This document shows positions 8,310 through 15,625 of a DNA stretch of 22,093 bases, in pieces (position 1 is the first letter of the stretch; the number at the start of each line of letters is the position of its first letter). The stretch lies in assembly GCA_934316925.1 (NCBI GenBank), contig CAKREC010000033.1, positions 1-22,093 on the forward strand, in the 5' to 3' direction. The notes under the pieces were generated by a model, which ran no database searches, had not been told where the DNA came from, and saw only the letters and a program-made list of their open reading frames with translations. The DNA is from an uncultured Eubacterium sp. Lineage in GTDB: Bacteria > Bacillota > Clostridia > Lachnospirales > Lachnospiraceae. The translations under genes were made by a program, and so were the position numbers.

Positions 8310-9208
8310 TAGCCCGCTGCCAGCAGCAATGTCGTTGCAAAACAGATCAGAAAATACAGCAACGTAGTAATACCACTGTGTACCATCGGCTGCAGTACGA
8401 TCATCGGGATCCGCATCAAGATATAAATTTCAAATAAATGTTTCCCCAGCCAGTAAAATACCGGATTGTATGCCGGTATTTTTTTTGTGACTGCAAGAAC
8501 TACGATGCAAAAAGCTGCCGTCATAATACTATGTACACTTCCATGCGCGGCATACGGTTTACATAGAAAGACGATCAGACATGCACTGATCAGCAGTACC
8601 GGATAAACTCCTTTTTGATCCTCTTTTGTCCGGATCCATTCCCGCCCCAGCGAAAAATAAGTTCCTATCGGATACGCAATGATCGTGTTATACCACCAGC
8701 TTGGTTTGTGTTCCCGCAAGATCAAATACAACAAAAGAGAAAGGATTCCCATGAGTAATACGGAGATTCTCCGGTTGCGGCAGGAAAAGCTGATCCAGGA
8801 GATCAGATACAGACACAGCACGACAAAAATATACCAATTGCTGTTTCCCATACTCTCCCAGCCGATCAGAGACAGCAAAAACTGTCTGGGCGTAAACGAA
8901 ATATGTAGTACTACGTCAAGCAGCGTGTAGATCAAAACACTGACCGAGAACATCAGCAGTACTTTTCCCGCACGAAAAACAGGAATACTCTTTACGTATT
9001 CCTGTCCTTTCTTTTTTATCGATTCGGTAACACCATATCCGGAATAAAATAAAAACATCGCCACCATCAGTTGTCCAAAAGCCAGTGTAAGCCGGTGAAA
9101 TCCTTCCGGCAATGTAACATAAGACTGGATATGGTTGAGAAAAACAAGCAGGATAAACAGACCATTTACCGATGTGGTATTTTCTCTGGACATATAATCG
9201 TTTTTCAA
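8258..9208 (-). CDS. Membrane O-acyltransferase (acyltransferase family 3)
   Basis: The 316-residue, strongly hydrophobic protein with about 8-10 membrane segments fits the acyltransferase-3 family, which transfers acetyl or other acyl groups to extracytoplasmic sugars. The typical histidine of the first helix appears in FLNHIQSY (His near residue 26), and FLFYSGYG near residues 52-59 matches the family's second motif. Target sugar and acyl group cannot be read from the sequence. The start is TTG at 9208, preceded by GGGAGG with a 6-base spacer; an ATG at 9193 would sit 21 bases from that site. The TTG overlaps the stop of the upstream dehydratase gene as TTGA, so translation is coupled. The 3' end overlaps the convergent DUF2156 gene by 52 bases. 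Its role is probably acylation of the same surface glycan. Confidence 0.85.
   Translation of the reverse strand: MKNDYMSRENTTSVNGLFILLVFLNHIQSYVTLPEGFHRLTLAFGQLMVAMFLFYSGYGVTESIKKKGQEYVKSIPVFRAGKVLLMFSVSVLIYTLLDVVLHISFTPRQFLLSLIGWESMGNSNWYIFVVLCLYLISWISFSCRNRRISVLLMGILSLLLYLILREHKPSWWYNTIIAYPIGTYFSLGREWIRTKEDQKGVYPVLLISACLIVFLCKPYAAHGSVHSIMTAAFCIVVLAVTKKIPAYNPVFYWLGKHLFEIYILMRIPMIVLQPMVHSGITTLLYFLICFATTLLLAAGYHKFWAIVNFSSSRNGR
8455..8486 (+). terminator. Rho-independent terminator of typA operon, inside acyltransferase gene
   Basis: AAAATACCGG (8455-8464) pairs perfectly with CCGGTATTTT (8473-8482) around an 8-base loop, then four more T. It lies about 145 bases past the DUF2156 stop and is antisense inside the acyltransferase coding sequence, where it encodes part of IPAYNPVFYW. 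Confidence 0.75.
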
Positions 9209-11193
9209 CTTTTGCCTCCCAGACCTTCCTTGTCTACTTCATAAATCTGATGATACTTCGCATCAATGCGTCGTCGGTCGCGTCCTTTGTCTTCCTCTTT
9301 GATCTTATATGTGGGAACTAACTCCTCAACCATTTCTTTCATATTTTCAGTTTCCGAATAGGCTTCATCGTACAACTCGTTTAATCGCTCTAAAAATTTC
9401 TCGCCGTCAAACTGCAACGGTTCCCCAATATAGATCAAAGAATTTTCTGTCTTTTGCAGACCTTCTTCATCCATCAGCATTTCTTCGTACAATTTTTCTC
9501 CCGGCCGCAGGCCGGTATACTCGATCGCAATATCTACATTTGGTGTATAACCAGATAATTTGATGAGCTTTCTCGCCAGATCATCAATACGCACCGGATC
9601 TCCCATATCAAGAACAAAAATTTCACCGCCGTGTGCCAGTGCTCCGGCCTGCAAAACCAATGCGACGGCTTCCGGTATCGTCATAAAATATCGTATGATC
9701 CTTTTGTCGGTAACCGTTACCGGACCGCCTTCCTCGATCTGCTTTTTAAAAAGCGGAATGACACTTCCGTTACTTCCCAGCACATTGCCAAAACGCACCG
9801 CTACAAAATCCGTGGAGGATCTATGATTCAGCTCCTGAATGATCATTTCGCACATTCGTTTGGATGCCCCCATGATATTAGTCGGATTGACCGCCTTATC
9901 CGTAGAGATCAAAACAAATTTCTTCGTGCCATATTTATCTGCTGCCAACGCCGTCTTATATGTGCCGAATACATTGTTTTTGATCGCTTCATTCGGACTG
10001 TCTTCCATCAACGGAACGTGCTTATGCGCTGCTGCATGATATACAATATCCGGCCGGTAATCGGCAAATACTTTGTCAATGCGGCTTGTATTTCTCACAG
10101 AACCGATCAGTACTTCCAAATGAAGCGATGGGTATTTGCGTTTCAACTCCTGCTGGATCTCGTAAGCATTGTTCTCATAAATATCAAAGATAATCAGAAT
10201 TTTAGGATGATTGGCTGCGATCTGGCGGCACAACTCACTACCGATCGAACCACCACCTCCCGTTACAAGGACAACTTTATTCTTCACATAATTCATGATC
10301 GAATCCAGATTAATATTTACCGGCTCACGCCCCAGAAGATCCTCGATCTGTACCGGACGGATCTTCTCAATCGCAGCTTCTCCATTTACAAACTGGTACA
10401 CACCCGGAACAATCTTCAATTCGCTGTCTGTGTGCTGACAGATTTCTAAGATCTCGCTGATCTGTTTTTTGGAGGCACTTGGCATGGCAACAATGATCTC
10501 GTTGACGCCCTGCTCTTCACAGACACTCAAAATATGCTCTCTTCCGCCAAGCACCTTGACACCTTGAATATACGTACCTTTTTTTGCCTTGTCATCATCA
10601 ATGATACCACAGATGCGGCTGTCCAGATTGTCACTCATCTTCAACTCATTTAAGACAATATTGCACGCTTCTCCTGCTCCAATGATCAACGTGGTTCTCA
10701 TGCCCTGTCCATGCACATTGGATTTGTAGATCAAACGCACGATCCGGTAAGAAAAACGGACAAGGAGCGTCATGATAAACAATAACAGCATGTAAATGAT
10801 AAAATACGATCTCGGCATCCGGCGATAAGTACCAAAGATCGAGAAAAAATGGATCACACCGGAAAGTCCGCATGCAAATGCAATATTGATGACCTCATTG
10901 ATCCCGGCATAACGCCACAGACTGTTGTATAAACGAAAGACAAAGAAAATGATCAATGTGATCAGTGTGTTAAAGAGCATCATCTCCTGCAATGTTGCTA
11001 CATATCCTAACGGATATTCTTCTGAGATCCCGCTTCGCAAAAAACGATCCACATTCAGATCATACCGCATAAATAATGCCAGATACGAACACGCATTGAT
11101 ACAGATCGCGTCCCAGATCAAAAGCAGAACACGATATATCATGGACAGACGCCCATTTTCAATATATTCCTTTACTCGTTTTGTTTTATTCAT
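9205..11193 (-). CDS. Membrane-bound nucleotide-sugar 4,6-dehydratase (WbpM/PglF/CapD type)
   Basis: Members of this family convert UDP-GlcNAc (or a similar UDP-HexNAc) to its 4-keto-6-deoxy form, the first step toward amino-deoxy sugars such as bacillosamine or FucNAc. The 662-residue product has about four N-terminal membrane helices (roughly 20-41, 72-90, 104-122, 128-147). A first Rossmann-like domain starts at LIIGAGEA (169-176). A second, catalytic SDR domain has TGGGGSIGSE at 311-320. The catalytic stretch STDKAVNPTNIMGASK (430-445) has methionine where ordinary SDR enzymes have tyrosine, as in the WbpM-type SMK triad. The start ATG lies downstream of an AGGAAGGAAG site. A divergent promoter pair separates it from the O-antigen-ligase gene. 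It is the first gene of an operon with the acyltransferase (TTGA overlap). The exact substrate is not determined. Confidence 0.93.
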   Translation of the reverse strand: MNKTKRVKEYIENGRLSMIYRVLLLIWDAICINACSYLALFMRYDLNVDRFLRSGISEEYPLGYVATLQEMMLFNTLITLIIFFVFRLYNSLWRYAGINEVINIAFACGLSGVIHFFSIFGTYRRMPRSYFIIYMLLLFIMTLLVRFSYRIVRLIYKSNVHGQGMRTTLIIGAGEACNIVLNELKMSDNLDSRICGIIDDDKAKKGTYIQGVKVLGGREHILSVCEEQGVNEIIVAMPSASKKQISEILEICQHTDSELKIVPGVYQFVNGEAAIEKIRPVQIEDLLGREPVNINLDSIMNYVKNKVVLVTGGGGSIGSELCRQIAANHPKILIIFDIYENNAYEIQQELKRKYPSLHLEVLIGSVRNTSRIDKVFADYRPDIVYHAAAHKHVPLMEDSPNEAIKNNVFGTYKTALAADKYGTKKFVLISTDKAVNPTNIMGASKRMCEMIIQELNHRSSTDFVAVRFGNVLGSNGSVIPLFKKQIEEGGPVTVTDKRIIRYFMTIPEAVALVLQAGALAHGGEIFVLDMGDPVRIDDLARKLIKLSGYTPNVDIAIEYTGLRPGEKLYEEMLMDEEGLQKTENSLIYIGEPLQFDGEKFLERLNELYDEAYSETENMKEMVEELVPTYKIKEEDKGRDRRRIDAKYHQIYEVDKEGLGGKS
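9215..9220 (-). promoter_or_regulatory. Ribosome binding site for acyltransferase TTG start
   Basis: GGGAGG, six bases upstream of TTG at 9208 on the minus strand, lies in the last codons of the dehydratase gene. It favours the TTG over the ATG at 9193. Confidence 0.7.
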
Positions 11194-11230
11194 AAAGCAT
11201 TGCTTCCTTCCTAAAATCTATAACCTATTC

Positions 11231-11259
11231 AGTTTACCATTTTCCACGAGAAACTTCAA
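11231..11259 (-). promoter_or_regulatory. Promoter of dehydratase-acyltransferase operon
   Basis: On the minus strand TTGAAG (11254-11259) and TAAACT (11231-11236) are separated by 17 bases, giving a leader of about 30 bases with a purine-rich AGGAAGGAAG site before the ATG at 11193. Confidence 0.6.
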
Positions 11260-11289
11260 TATTTCATTCTCGATTGTTTACGTTATCAG

Positions 11290-11318
11290 TTGAAAAAAAC
11301 ATGACCATATAGTATAAT
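11290..11318 (+). promoter_or_regulatory. Sigma-A type promoter of O-antigen-ligase-like gene
   Basis: TTGAAA (11290-11295) and TATAAT (11313-11318) are separated by 17 bases. AAGGAG (11332-11337) and the ATG at 11348 follow directly. The -35 boxes of this and the divergent promoter are 30 bases apart, back to back. Confidence 0.85.
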
Positions 11319-11347
11319 AATCAACATTGTAAAGGAGTCAACATTTT

Positions 11348-12682
11348 ATGAAAGCACTAAAAAATCATGTTATTGGTATTTATTTAATTTTATTTTCGCT
11401 GTATAGCATCTCTACCCGTTTTACGATGACGGCAGCTCTTATGGATGGTACATGGAACAATTTTATGTACCGATTTTTATTGTTAGCCGGATGTATTCTT
11501 GCCGCCTGGCAGTTGTGGAACAACAAAAGCAATCTGAAAAGCCGCGAAACCCGGATACTCGCTATTTTTTCAGGAACTTTATTGATCGGCATCATTTCCA
11601 ACCTCCACTACGGTCTTGTTGATAATGGATATGGATTTATAACATTTATCTCGCAGACGGTCCTGTTCTTCCTGCTTGCCTATGATATGGAGGAAACCTG
11701 GATCCGGTATTATCTGATCCGCATTGTATTTTTCTGCAGCTTTCTCTGGGACATTGCCTGTCTTGGTTCTCTGGCGCAGTATTTCTTAGATATGCACTAT
11801 TCTACCTTTTATGTAGACGGCCACAGTGCTGTCCGGCAAGGCATTGTAGATGGCCGCTTATTCGGTCTGTTTACCGATCCAAACTTTGCTGCCTTTACCT
11901 CTCTTCTGCTGGTATTCGGGCTCTGTTATATCATCCGCGAGACCAGACACAGGATCCTGCGTATCTTTGGTTATCTGAGCCTGATCACACAGATCATGTA
12001 CATCATCATGTCGAACTCCCGGACAGTATATCTTTCCGTGATCGCTTCAGTACTTTTCTATGTGCTGTACCGCACCTACAAAGAGAAACAGGATCAGCCA
12101 GATATGGCTCGTTCCATAGTCTGCTCCCTTCTTTTACGTGGAGTGATCACATTGCTTTTGTTAGTCGTGGTTTATGCAGCTACGATGTTTACACTCAAAT
12201 CGATAGCACGGATCATCACTCCTACCAGAGACACCAAGGCCGAATTGATCCGCGATGACGTCAATGATGAAAATATTTCCAACAACCGTTTCACGATCTG
12301 GACGGCATACTTGCAGTTGTATAAAGAAAAACCGGTCTTTGGCTTTTCTTTCCGCAGCGCACTTCCTTATGCCACACAAAATAATCCGGACGGATATCTT
12401 GCGAAGACGCAGTATGTCACCCACAATGGTTATATATCTCTCTTAGTTGAGACTGGTATTGTAGGCTTTTTGATCATGGCAATCTTCATGATCCAGCTTC
12501 TGGCACGCTTTTTACAGCGTTCCAAAGAAAAAAGACCGGTTTCCAATACCTACGTGGTCTTTTCCACCTGGATACTGGCAATCCTGGTCTTCTGTCTGTG
12601 TTTCCATGATATCTTTTTTACCATGAACATAGAAACTATGCTGTTCTGGATTGGTGCCGGATACTTGACCCACACCCGTTAA
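11348..12682 (+). CDS. O-antigen ligase/polymerase-like membrane protein (Wzy_C family)
   Basis: Proteins of this family join or polymerise polyprenyl-linked glycans at the outer face of the membrane. The 444-residue product has about 10-12 hydrophobic segments. Family-type motifs are GRLFGLFTDPN (169-179), SNSR (222-225), a large extracellular loop, NNRFTIW (312-318) and THNGYISLLVETG (358-370), the last holding the conserved histidine. The start is supported by AAGGAG 10 bases upstream and a perfect promoter. The gene is transcribed alone. Its stop codon overlaps that of the convergent GT4 gene within TTAA, and its terminator lies inside that gene. In a Gram-positive host it most likely polymerises or attaches a wall glycopolymer rather than LPS. 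Family assignment is strong; ligase versus polymerase cannot be decided. Confidence 0.88.
   Translation: MKALKNHVIGIYLILFSLYSISTRFTMTAALMDGTWNNFMYRFLLLAGCILAAWQLWNNKSNLKSRETRILAIFSGTLLIGIISNLHYGLVDNGYGFITFISQTVLFFLLAYDMEETWIRYYLIRIVFFCSFLWDIACLGSLAQYFLDMHYSTFYVDGHSAVRQGIVDGRLFGLFTDPNFAAFTSLLLVFGLCYIIRETRHRILRIFGYLSLITQIMYIIMSNSRTVYLSVIASVLFYVLYRTYKEKQDQPDMARSIVCSLLLRGVITLLLLVVVYAATMFTLKSIARIITPTRDTKAELIRDDVNDENISNNRFTIWTAYLQLYKEKPVFGFSFRSALPYATQNNPDGYLAKTQYVTHNGYISLLVETGIVGFLIMAIFMIQLLARFLQRSKEKRPVSNTYVVFSTWILAILVFCLCFHDIFFTMNIETMLFWIGAGYLTHTR
12528..12563 (-). terminator. Possible terminator of LicD/GT operon, inside O-antigen-ligase gene
   Basis: Read on the minus strand, AAAAGACC pairs with GGTCTTTT, with an inner GGT/ACC extension across a 5-base bulge, and six T at the end. 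It lies about 115-150 bases past the GT4 stop. The structure is less regular than the other hairpins here. Confidence 0.35.
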
Positions 12683-13770
12683 TCCGTGATTTCTTCAATG
12701 AATTCTCGCCATTGTGCGAGAATTTTTTTCTTTTCAAATTTTTCTACGCCAAGCGAACTTTTTTCCGCCATACTCACTCGTCTGGCTTGATCCTTTAGAA
12801 GTTCCGCGATCACACCGGCCATCTTCCCTGTGTCATATGGTTCGATCAGAACCCCATTTACGCCGTCCTCAACAATCTCTCCGGGTCCGGAAACAATATC
12901 AAAACTGACAATTGGCAGGTGATTGGCCTTTGCCTCCAAAAGCACCAGCGGAAGTCCCTCGCGATACGAGGTCATAACATATATCGCATGGTTCACATAC
13001 TGCCGGCTCATCTCATTGGTCAATCCCAGCAATTTTACCTTTTCCGACAGTCCATTTTCAGTCAGCTGCCGCTTGATGTTTTCGAATTCATCGCCCTCAC
13101 CATAAATGTCCCACTGCCAGTCTGTCACCAGATTGTCCAGTTTCTTTGCCACTTGCACCAGCAGATCATATCCTTTTTCATGCGAAAACCGTCCGGCTGT
13201 AAGCAGCGTCTTTGAGGTTTGGTCATAATCCCCTGCATCTCTTAAAATCGAATCATCCATCCAATTATATATGGTGCGGACACGGTCTTTTTTATAATGA
13301 AATTTATCATAATAGGCCTGCTCGCTTTGTTTGGTGAGAACAATCGTGTAGTTGGAAAACTTAGAACCACAGATCCGCATCAATCTCGCCGGTAGTTCAT
13401 TCCACTGATTCATCAGTGCACCATGATCGCAAAAGACTTTTTTGCACCGTTCTTTTCTTCCTAAAATGCCTCCACATAAACCTGCATAGGCTCCTATATA
13501 AAACAAACTGTCAAATCCATGTTTTCTTATATACTCCCGAAATGCCTTTTTGCCTCCGTGGATCACTTCCCGGATCCTGGCGTCCTTGCTTAGCACGGTA
13601 TATCTTCGAATCTCTTTCGGAAATTCATATGCCCAGTCTGATTTGGAGATCTTAAGACTGATTACATGGATCTCATATTCATCCTTCAGAGCAAGTGCCA
13701 TATTCGAGAGTACCTGCTGGGAACCTCCGGTATCTGACATATCAAAATTCACAAAAGCAATTTTTTTCAT
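12679..13770 (-). CDS. Glycosyltransferase family 4 (GT-B fold)
   Basis: A 363-residue cytoplasmic or membrane-associated retaining glycosyltransferase that adds a sugar from a nucleotide donor to a growing glycan. Visible GT4 marks are an N-terminal glycine-rich DTGGSQQV (13-20), TAGRFSHEKGYDLL (191-204) at the start of the C-terminal Rossmann domain, and the EX7E donor-binding motif EGLPLVLLE (271-279). There are no membrane helices. The start ATG is preceded by AGGAGAG at good spacing and lies 12 bases after the stop of the upstream GT2 gene, making it the last gene of a five-gene minus-strand operon. Its stop overlaps the convergent O-antigen-ligase stop by 4 bases, and its last codons hold that gene's terminator. 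Donor and acceptor sugars are unknown. Confidence 0.92.
   Translation of the reverse strand: MKKIAFVNFDMSDTGGSQQVLSNMALALKDEYEIHVISLKISKSDWAYEFPKEIRRYTVLSKDARIREVIHGGKKAFREYIRKHGFDSLFYIGAYAGLCGGILGRKERCKKVFCDHGALMNQWNELPARLMRICGSKFSNYTIVLTKQSEQAYYDKFHYKKDRVRTIYNWMDDSILRDAGDYDQTSKTLLTAGRFSHEKGYDLLVQVAKKLDNLVTDWQWDIYGEGDEFENIKRQLTENGLSEKVKLLGLTNEMSRQYVNHAIYVMTSYREGLPLVLLEAKANHLPIVSFDIVSGPGEIVEDGVNGVLIEPYDTGKMAGVIAELLKDQARRVSMAEKSSLGVEKFEKKKILAQWREFIEEITD
12701..12729 (+). terminator. Rho-independent terminator of O-antigen-ligase gene, inside GT4 gene
   Basis: AATTCTCGC (12701-12709) pairs perfectly with GCGAGAATT (12716-12724) around a 6-base loop, followed by TTTTT (a T7 run in all). It starts 18 bases after the stop of the plus-strand gene and is antisense within the last codons of the GT4 gene. 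Confidence 0.78.
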
Positions 13771-13782
13771 TCTTTTTCTCTC

Positions 13783-14769
13783 CTACCAAAATGTTCGATA
13801 ATACCAGTAAGCCATCCCACCAAGACCTTTGCGTATCATATAAAACAACATCTTGTCTGCCTTTGATGTCGGATGATACTGTTCTATCATGTCCTGCATT
13901 GCGGGATATTTCATCCAGTTTCGAATGATCTTGCTGCACTGCACACAGGATTTTCCCGACCGATGCGCAAGCGCCGTTACCTTGACTTTCCAGCCATACA
14001 GATAATTTTTATATAATACTTCTGTATTATATACACCAAACAAATTGGCCATTTCCATCATTTTCTGATGGATCATCGTTTCGATCTCAAACCCATTTTC
14101 CCGGTATCGGTATGCAAGCGACGTATCATTTACATTATTATAATCATACACAATATCGGGGATCACCGCGATCGTATGCTCCCCTGCAAGTACCTGTAGA
14201 TTAAACAAAAGATCTTCTCCCAAAGAAAGATCTTCCGGAAATACTGCCGTAAGATCCTTATGCCGATACAACTTATTCCATGGTGTGTTCATACAATTTT
14301 TCTGGTAATCATAGTAGTCATCCAGGTGCCGGAAAAACTCTTTGCCTCCGGCATACACCCCCGGCAAAGGCTGCCGCTCTTCTCCGGTTTTTAAAATATG
14401 AAATCCGGCAATAACAACCGATGCATCATACTTCTCGATCGCCCCGACTAATCGTTCACAGGCATCTGGCAATAAAAAATCATCGCTGTCAACAAATTGG
14501 ATAAATTCTCCCTTTGCCGCCCGGATCCCCAGATTTCTTGCTGCCGAAACCCCCCGGTTTTCCCGCTCGATGCACTGTATAAAATTATATTTCGTTTGAA
14601 ACTCCTGAATAATTTCGTATGTTTTGTCCTTTGACTTTCCATAGCTGATGATCACTTCGATCTGCGGATAGGTCTGATTTACCACACTGGTAAGGCACTC
14701 CCGCAGATAAGTTTCTGACTCATATGCCGGAATGATAATAGAAATCAGCCCTTTCGTAAAATCACTCAT
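13783..14769 (-). CDS. GT2-family glycosyltransferase with altered first nucleotide-binding motif
   Basis: A 328-residue GT-A type glycosyltransferase (inverting family 2) expected to act at the inner membrane face on a glycan intermediate. The N-terminus ISIIIPAYESETYLRECLTS (9-28) and VNQTYPQIEVI (30-40) are typical, and the DXD-region is present as QFVDSDDF (91-98). Where most members have DDGSxD, this protein has SYGKSKD (42-48). The C-terminal third is basic and not clearly transmembrane. The chosen start (14769) has AAGGAG 10 bases upstream; an in-frame ATG at 14811 would place the start well inside the preceding LicD gene and before that site. The gene overlaps the LicD stop by 8 bases and is followed 12 bases later by the GT4 gene. 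Substrates are unknown. Confidence 0.88.
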   Translation of the reverse strand: MSDFTKGLISIIIPAYESETYLRECLTSVVNQTYPQIEVIISYGKSKDKTYEIIQEFQTKYNFIQCIERENRGVSAARNLGIRAAKGEFIQFVDSDDFLLPDACERLVGAIEKYDASVVIAGFHILKTGEERQPLPGVYAGGKEFFRHLDDYYDYQKNCMNTPWNKLYRHKDLTAVFPEDLSLGEDLLFNLQVLAGEHTIAVIPDIVYDYNNVNDTSLAYRYRENGFEIETMIHQKMMEMANLFGVYNTEVLYKNYLYGWKVKVTALAHRSGKSCVQCSKIIRNWMKYPAMQDMIEQYHPTSKADKMLFYMIRKGLGGMAYWYYRTFW

Positions 14770-15625
14770 GTTTCGTTCTCTCCTTTGGATAATAAACCCC
14801 ATAATAATCATGATAAGAATGTTCCAGATCTATACAAATGCCATCATGACTTGGCACCTGATCTTCTTTTTTCGGCAATTCCATATAATTGCCAAAAGCC
14901 ATCGATAAATATGTTTCATATCCCACCGGCAACGGAAGGGATACGCCCTCAAAATCTTTATACACGGCAGATGCAAAGATCTCTTTGGGATATTCATTTA
15001 CCATGTAATTGTAGCGCACGCACAACTCCGTAATATGATCACATTTTTCGATCGGATATTTTGTCATCTGCTTTTCCGCAAAAGATGCTACTCGAAAACG
15101 CCTCTTCCAGCCAGGGACAAAAAACAACATCATCTTTCCGATCCACTCTAACAATTTTCCTTTACTGGTCGGTGGCTCCTGATTGATGTAGATCTGATAC
15201 ACCAGTCCCCATAAGATCTGCATTTTTCTTTTCCAGCGCCCCGAAGGACAGCCATCCAGCGGCAGCACTTCCAAACGGACACCATGTGCCACATCCAGAT
15301 CCATCTGTCGTTCCTTGATAAAGGTTGTATCTTCATCGGTGATCGCCGTCAACTGGGAACGTTCAAAATGTTCCGCATCCGACCGGCTCAGCCGATACTT
15401 ACTTTCATCCATCTCTTCATGCCAGAGCCGGCACATCTTCTCATAGTCGTCTCTTGGCATAAACACATCAATATCATCATCCCACGGAATGAATCCACCG
15501 TGACGAACGGCTCCGATACATCCACCACCGCACAAATAAAACAACAGGTCATGCCGTTCACAGAATTCCTTAAACACCAGCGTAATCTCTAGGCATTTTT
15601 TCTGCAGTGCCTTTAAATCTTCCAT
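14762..15625 (-). CDS. LicD-family phospho-substituent transferase (copy 1)
   Basis: LicD proteins of the nucleotidyltransferase fold transfer phosphocholine or similar phospho-groups from CDP-activated donors to surface glycans such as teichoic acids. The 287-residue product carries the family hallmark at residues 33-53: GGGCIGAVRHGGFIPWDDD followed by ID, with the metal-binding aspartates at 49-53. A conserved C-terminal part contains LPLPVGYETYLSMAFGNY. It is clearly paralogous to the next gene upstream, whose TAG stop directly abuts this ATG with no gap; a GGAGGA site lies inside the end of that gene. No choline uptake or licA/licC-type activation genes are in the window, so the transferred group cannot be named. 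It is cytoplasmic and part of the five-gene glycosyltransferase operon. Confidence 0.9.
   Translation of the reverse strand: MEDLKALQKKCLEITLVFKEFCERHDLLFYLCGGGCIGAVRHGGFIPWDDDIDVFMPRDDYEKMCRLWHEEMDESKYRLSRSDAEHFERSQLTAITDEDTTFIKERQMDLDVAHGVRLEVLPLDGCPSGRWKRKMQILWGLVYQIYINQEPPTSKGKLLEWIGKMMLFFVPGWKRRFRVASFAEKQMTKYPIEKCDHITELCVRYNYMVNEYPKEIFASAVYKDFEGVSLPLPVGYETYLSMAFGNYMELPKKEDQVPSHDGICIDLEHSYHDYYGVYYPKERTKHE
14780..14785 (-). promoter_or_regulatory. Ribosome binding site fixing the GT2 start at 14769
   Basis: AAGGAG on the minus strand lies 10 bases before the ATG at 14769, within the last codons of the LicD gene. It rules against the earlier in-frame ATG at 14811. Confidence 0.7.

Noticed and set aside
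8310..8340. GCTGC-GCAGC inverted repeat just after the DUF2156 stop as a terminator
   Set aside because: The stem is 5 bp with almost no loop and no T run follows on either strand; the hairpin at 8455-8486 is far better.
9631..10449. 272-codon plus-strand ORF opposite the dehydratase gene
   Set aside because: It is antisense to conserved dehydratase sequence, resembles no known protein composition, and has no evident promoter or ribosome binding site.
14770..14811. Earlier ATG for the GT2 gene at 14811
   Set aside because: It would lie 50 bases inside the LicD gene with no ribosome binding site, whereas AAGGAG precedes the ATG at 14769, and the family starts near the IIIPAY motif.
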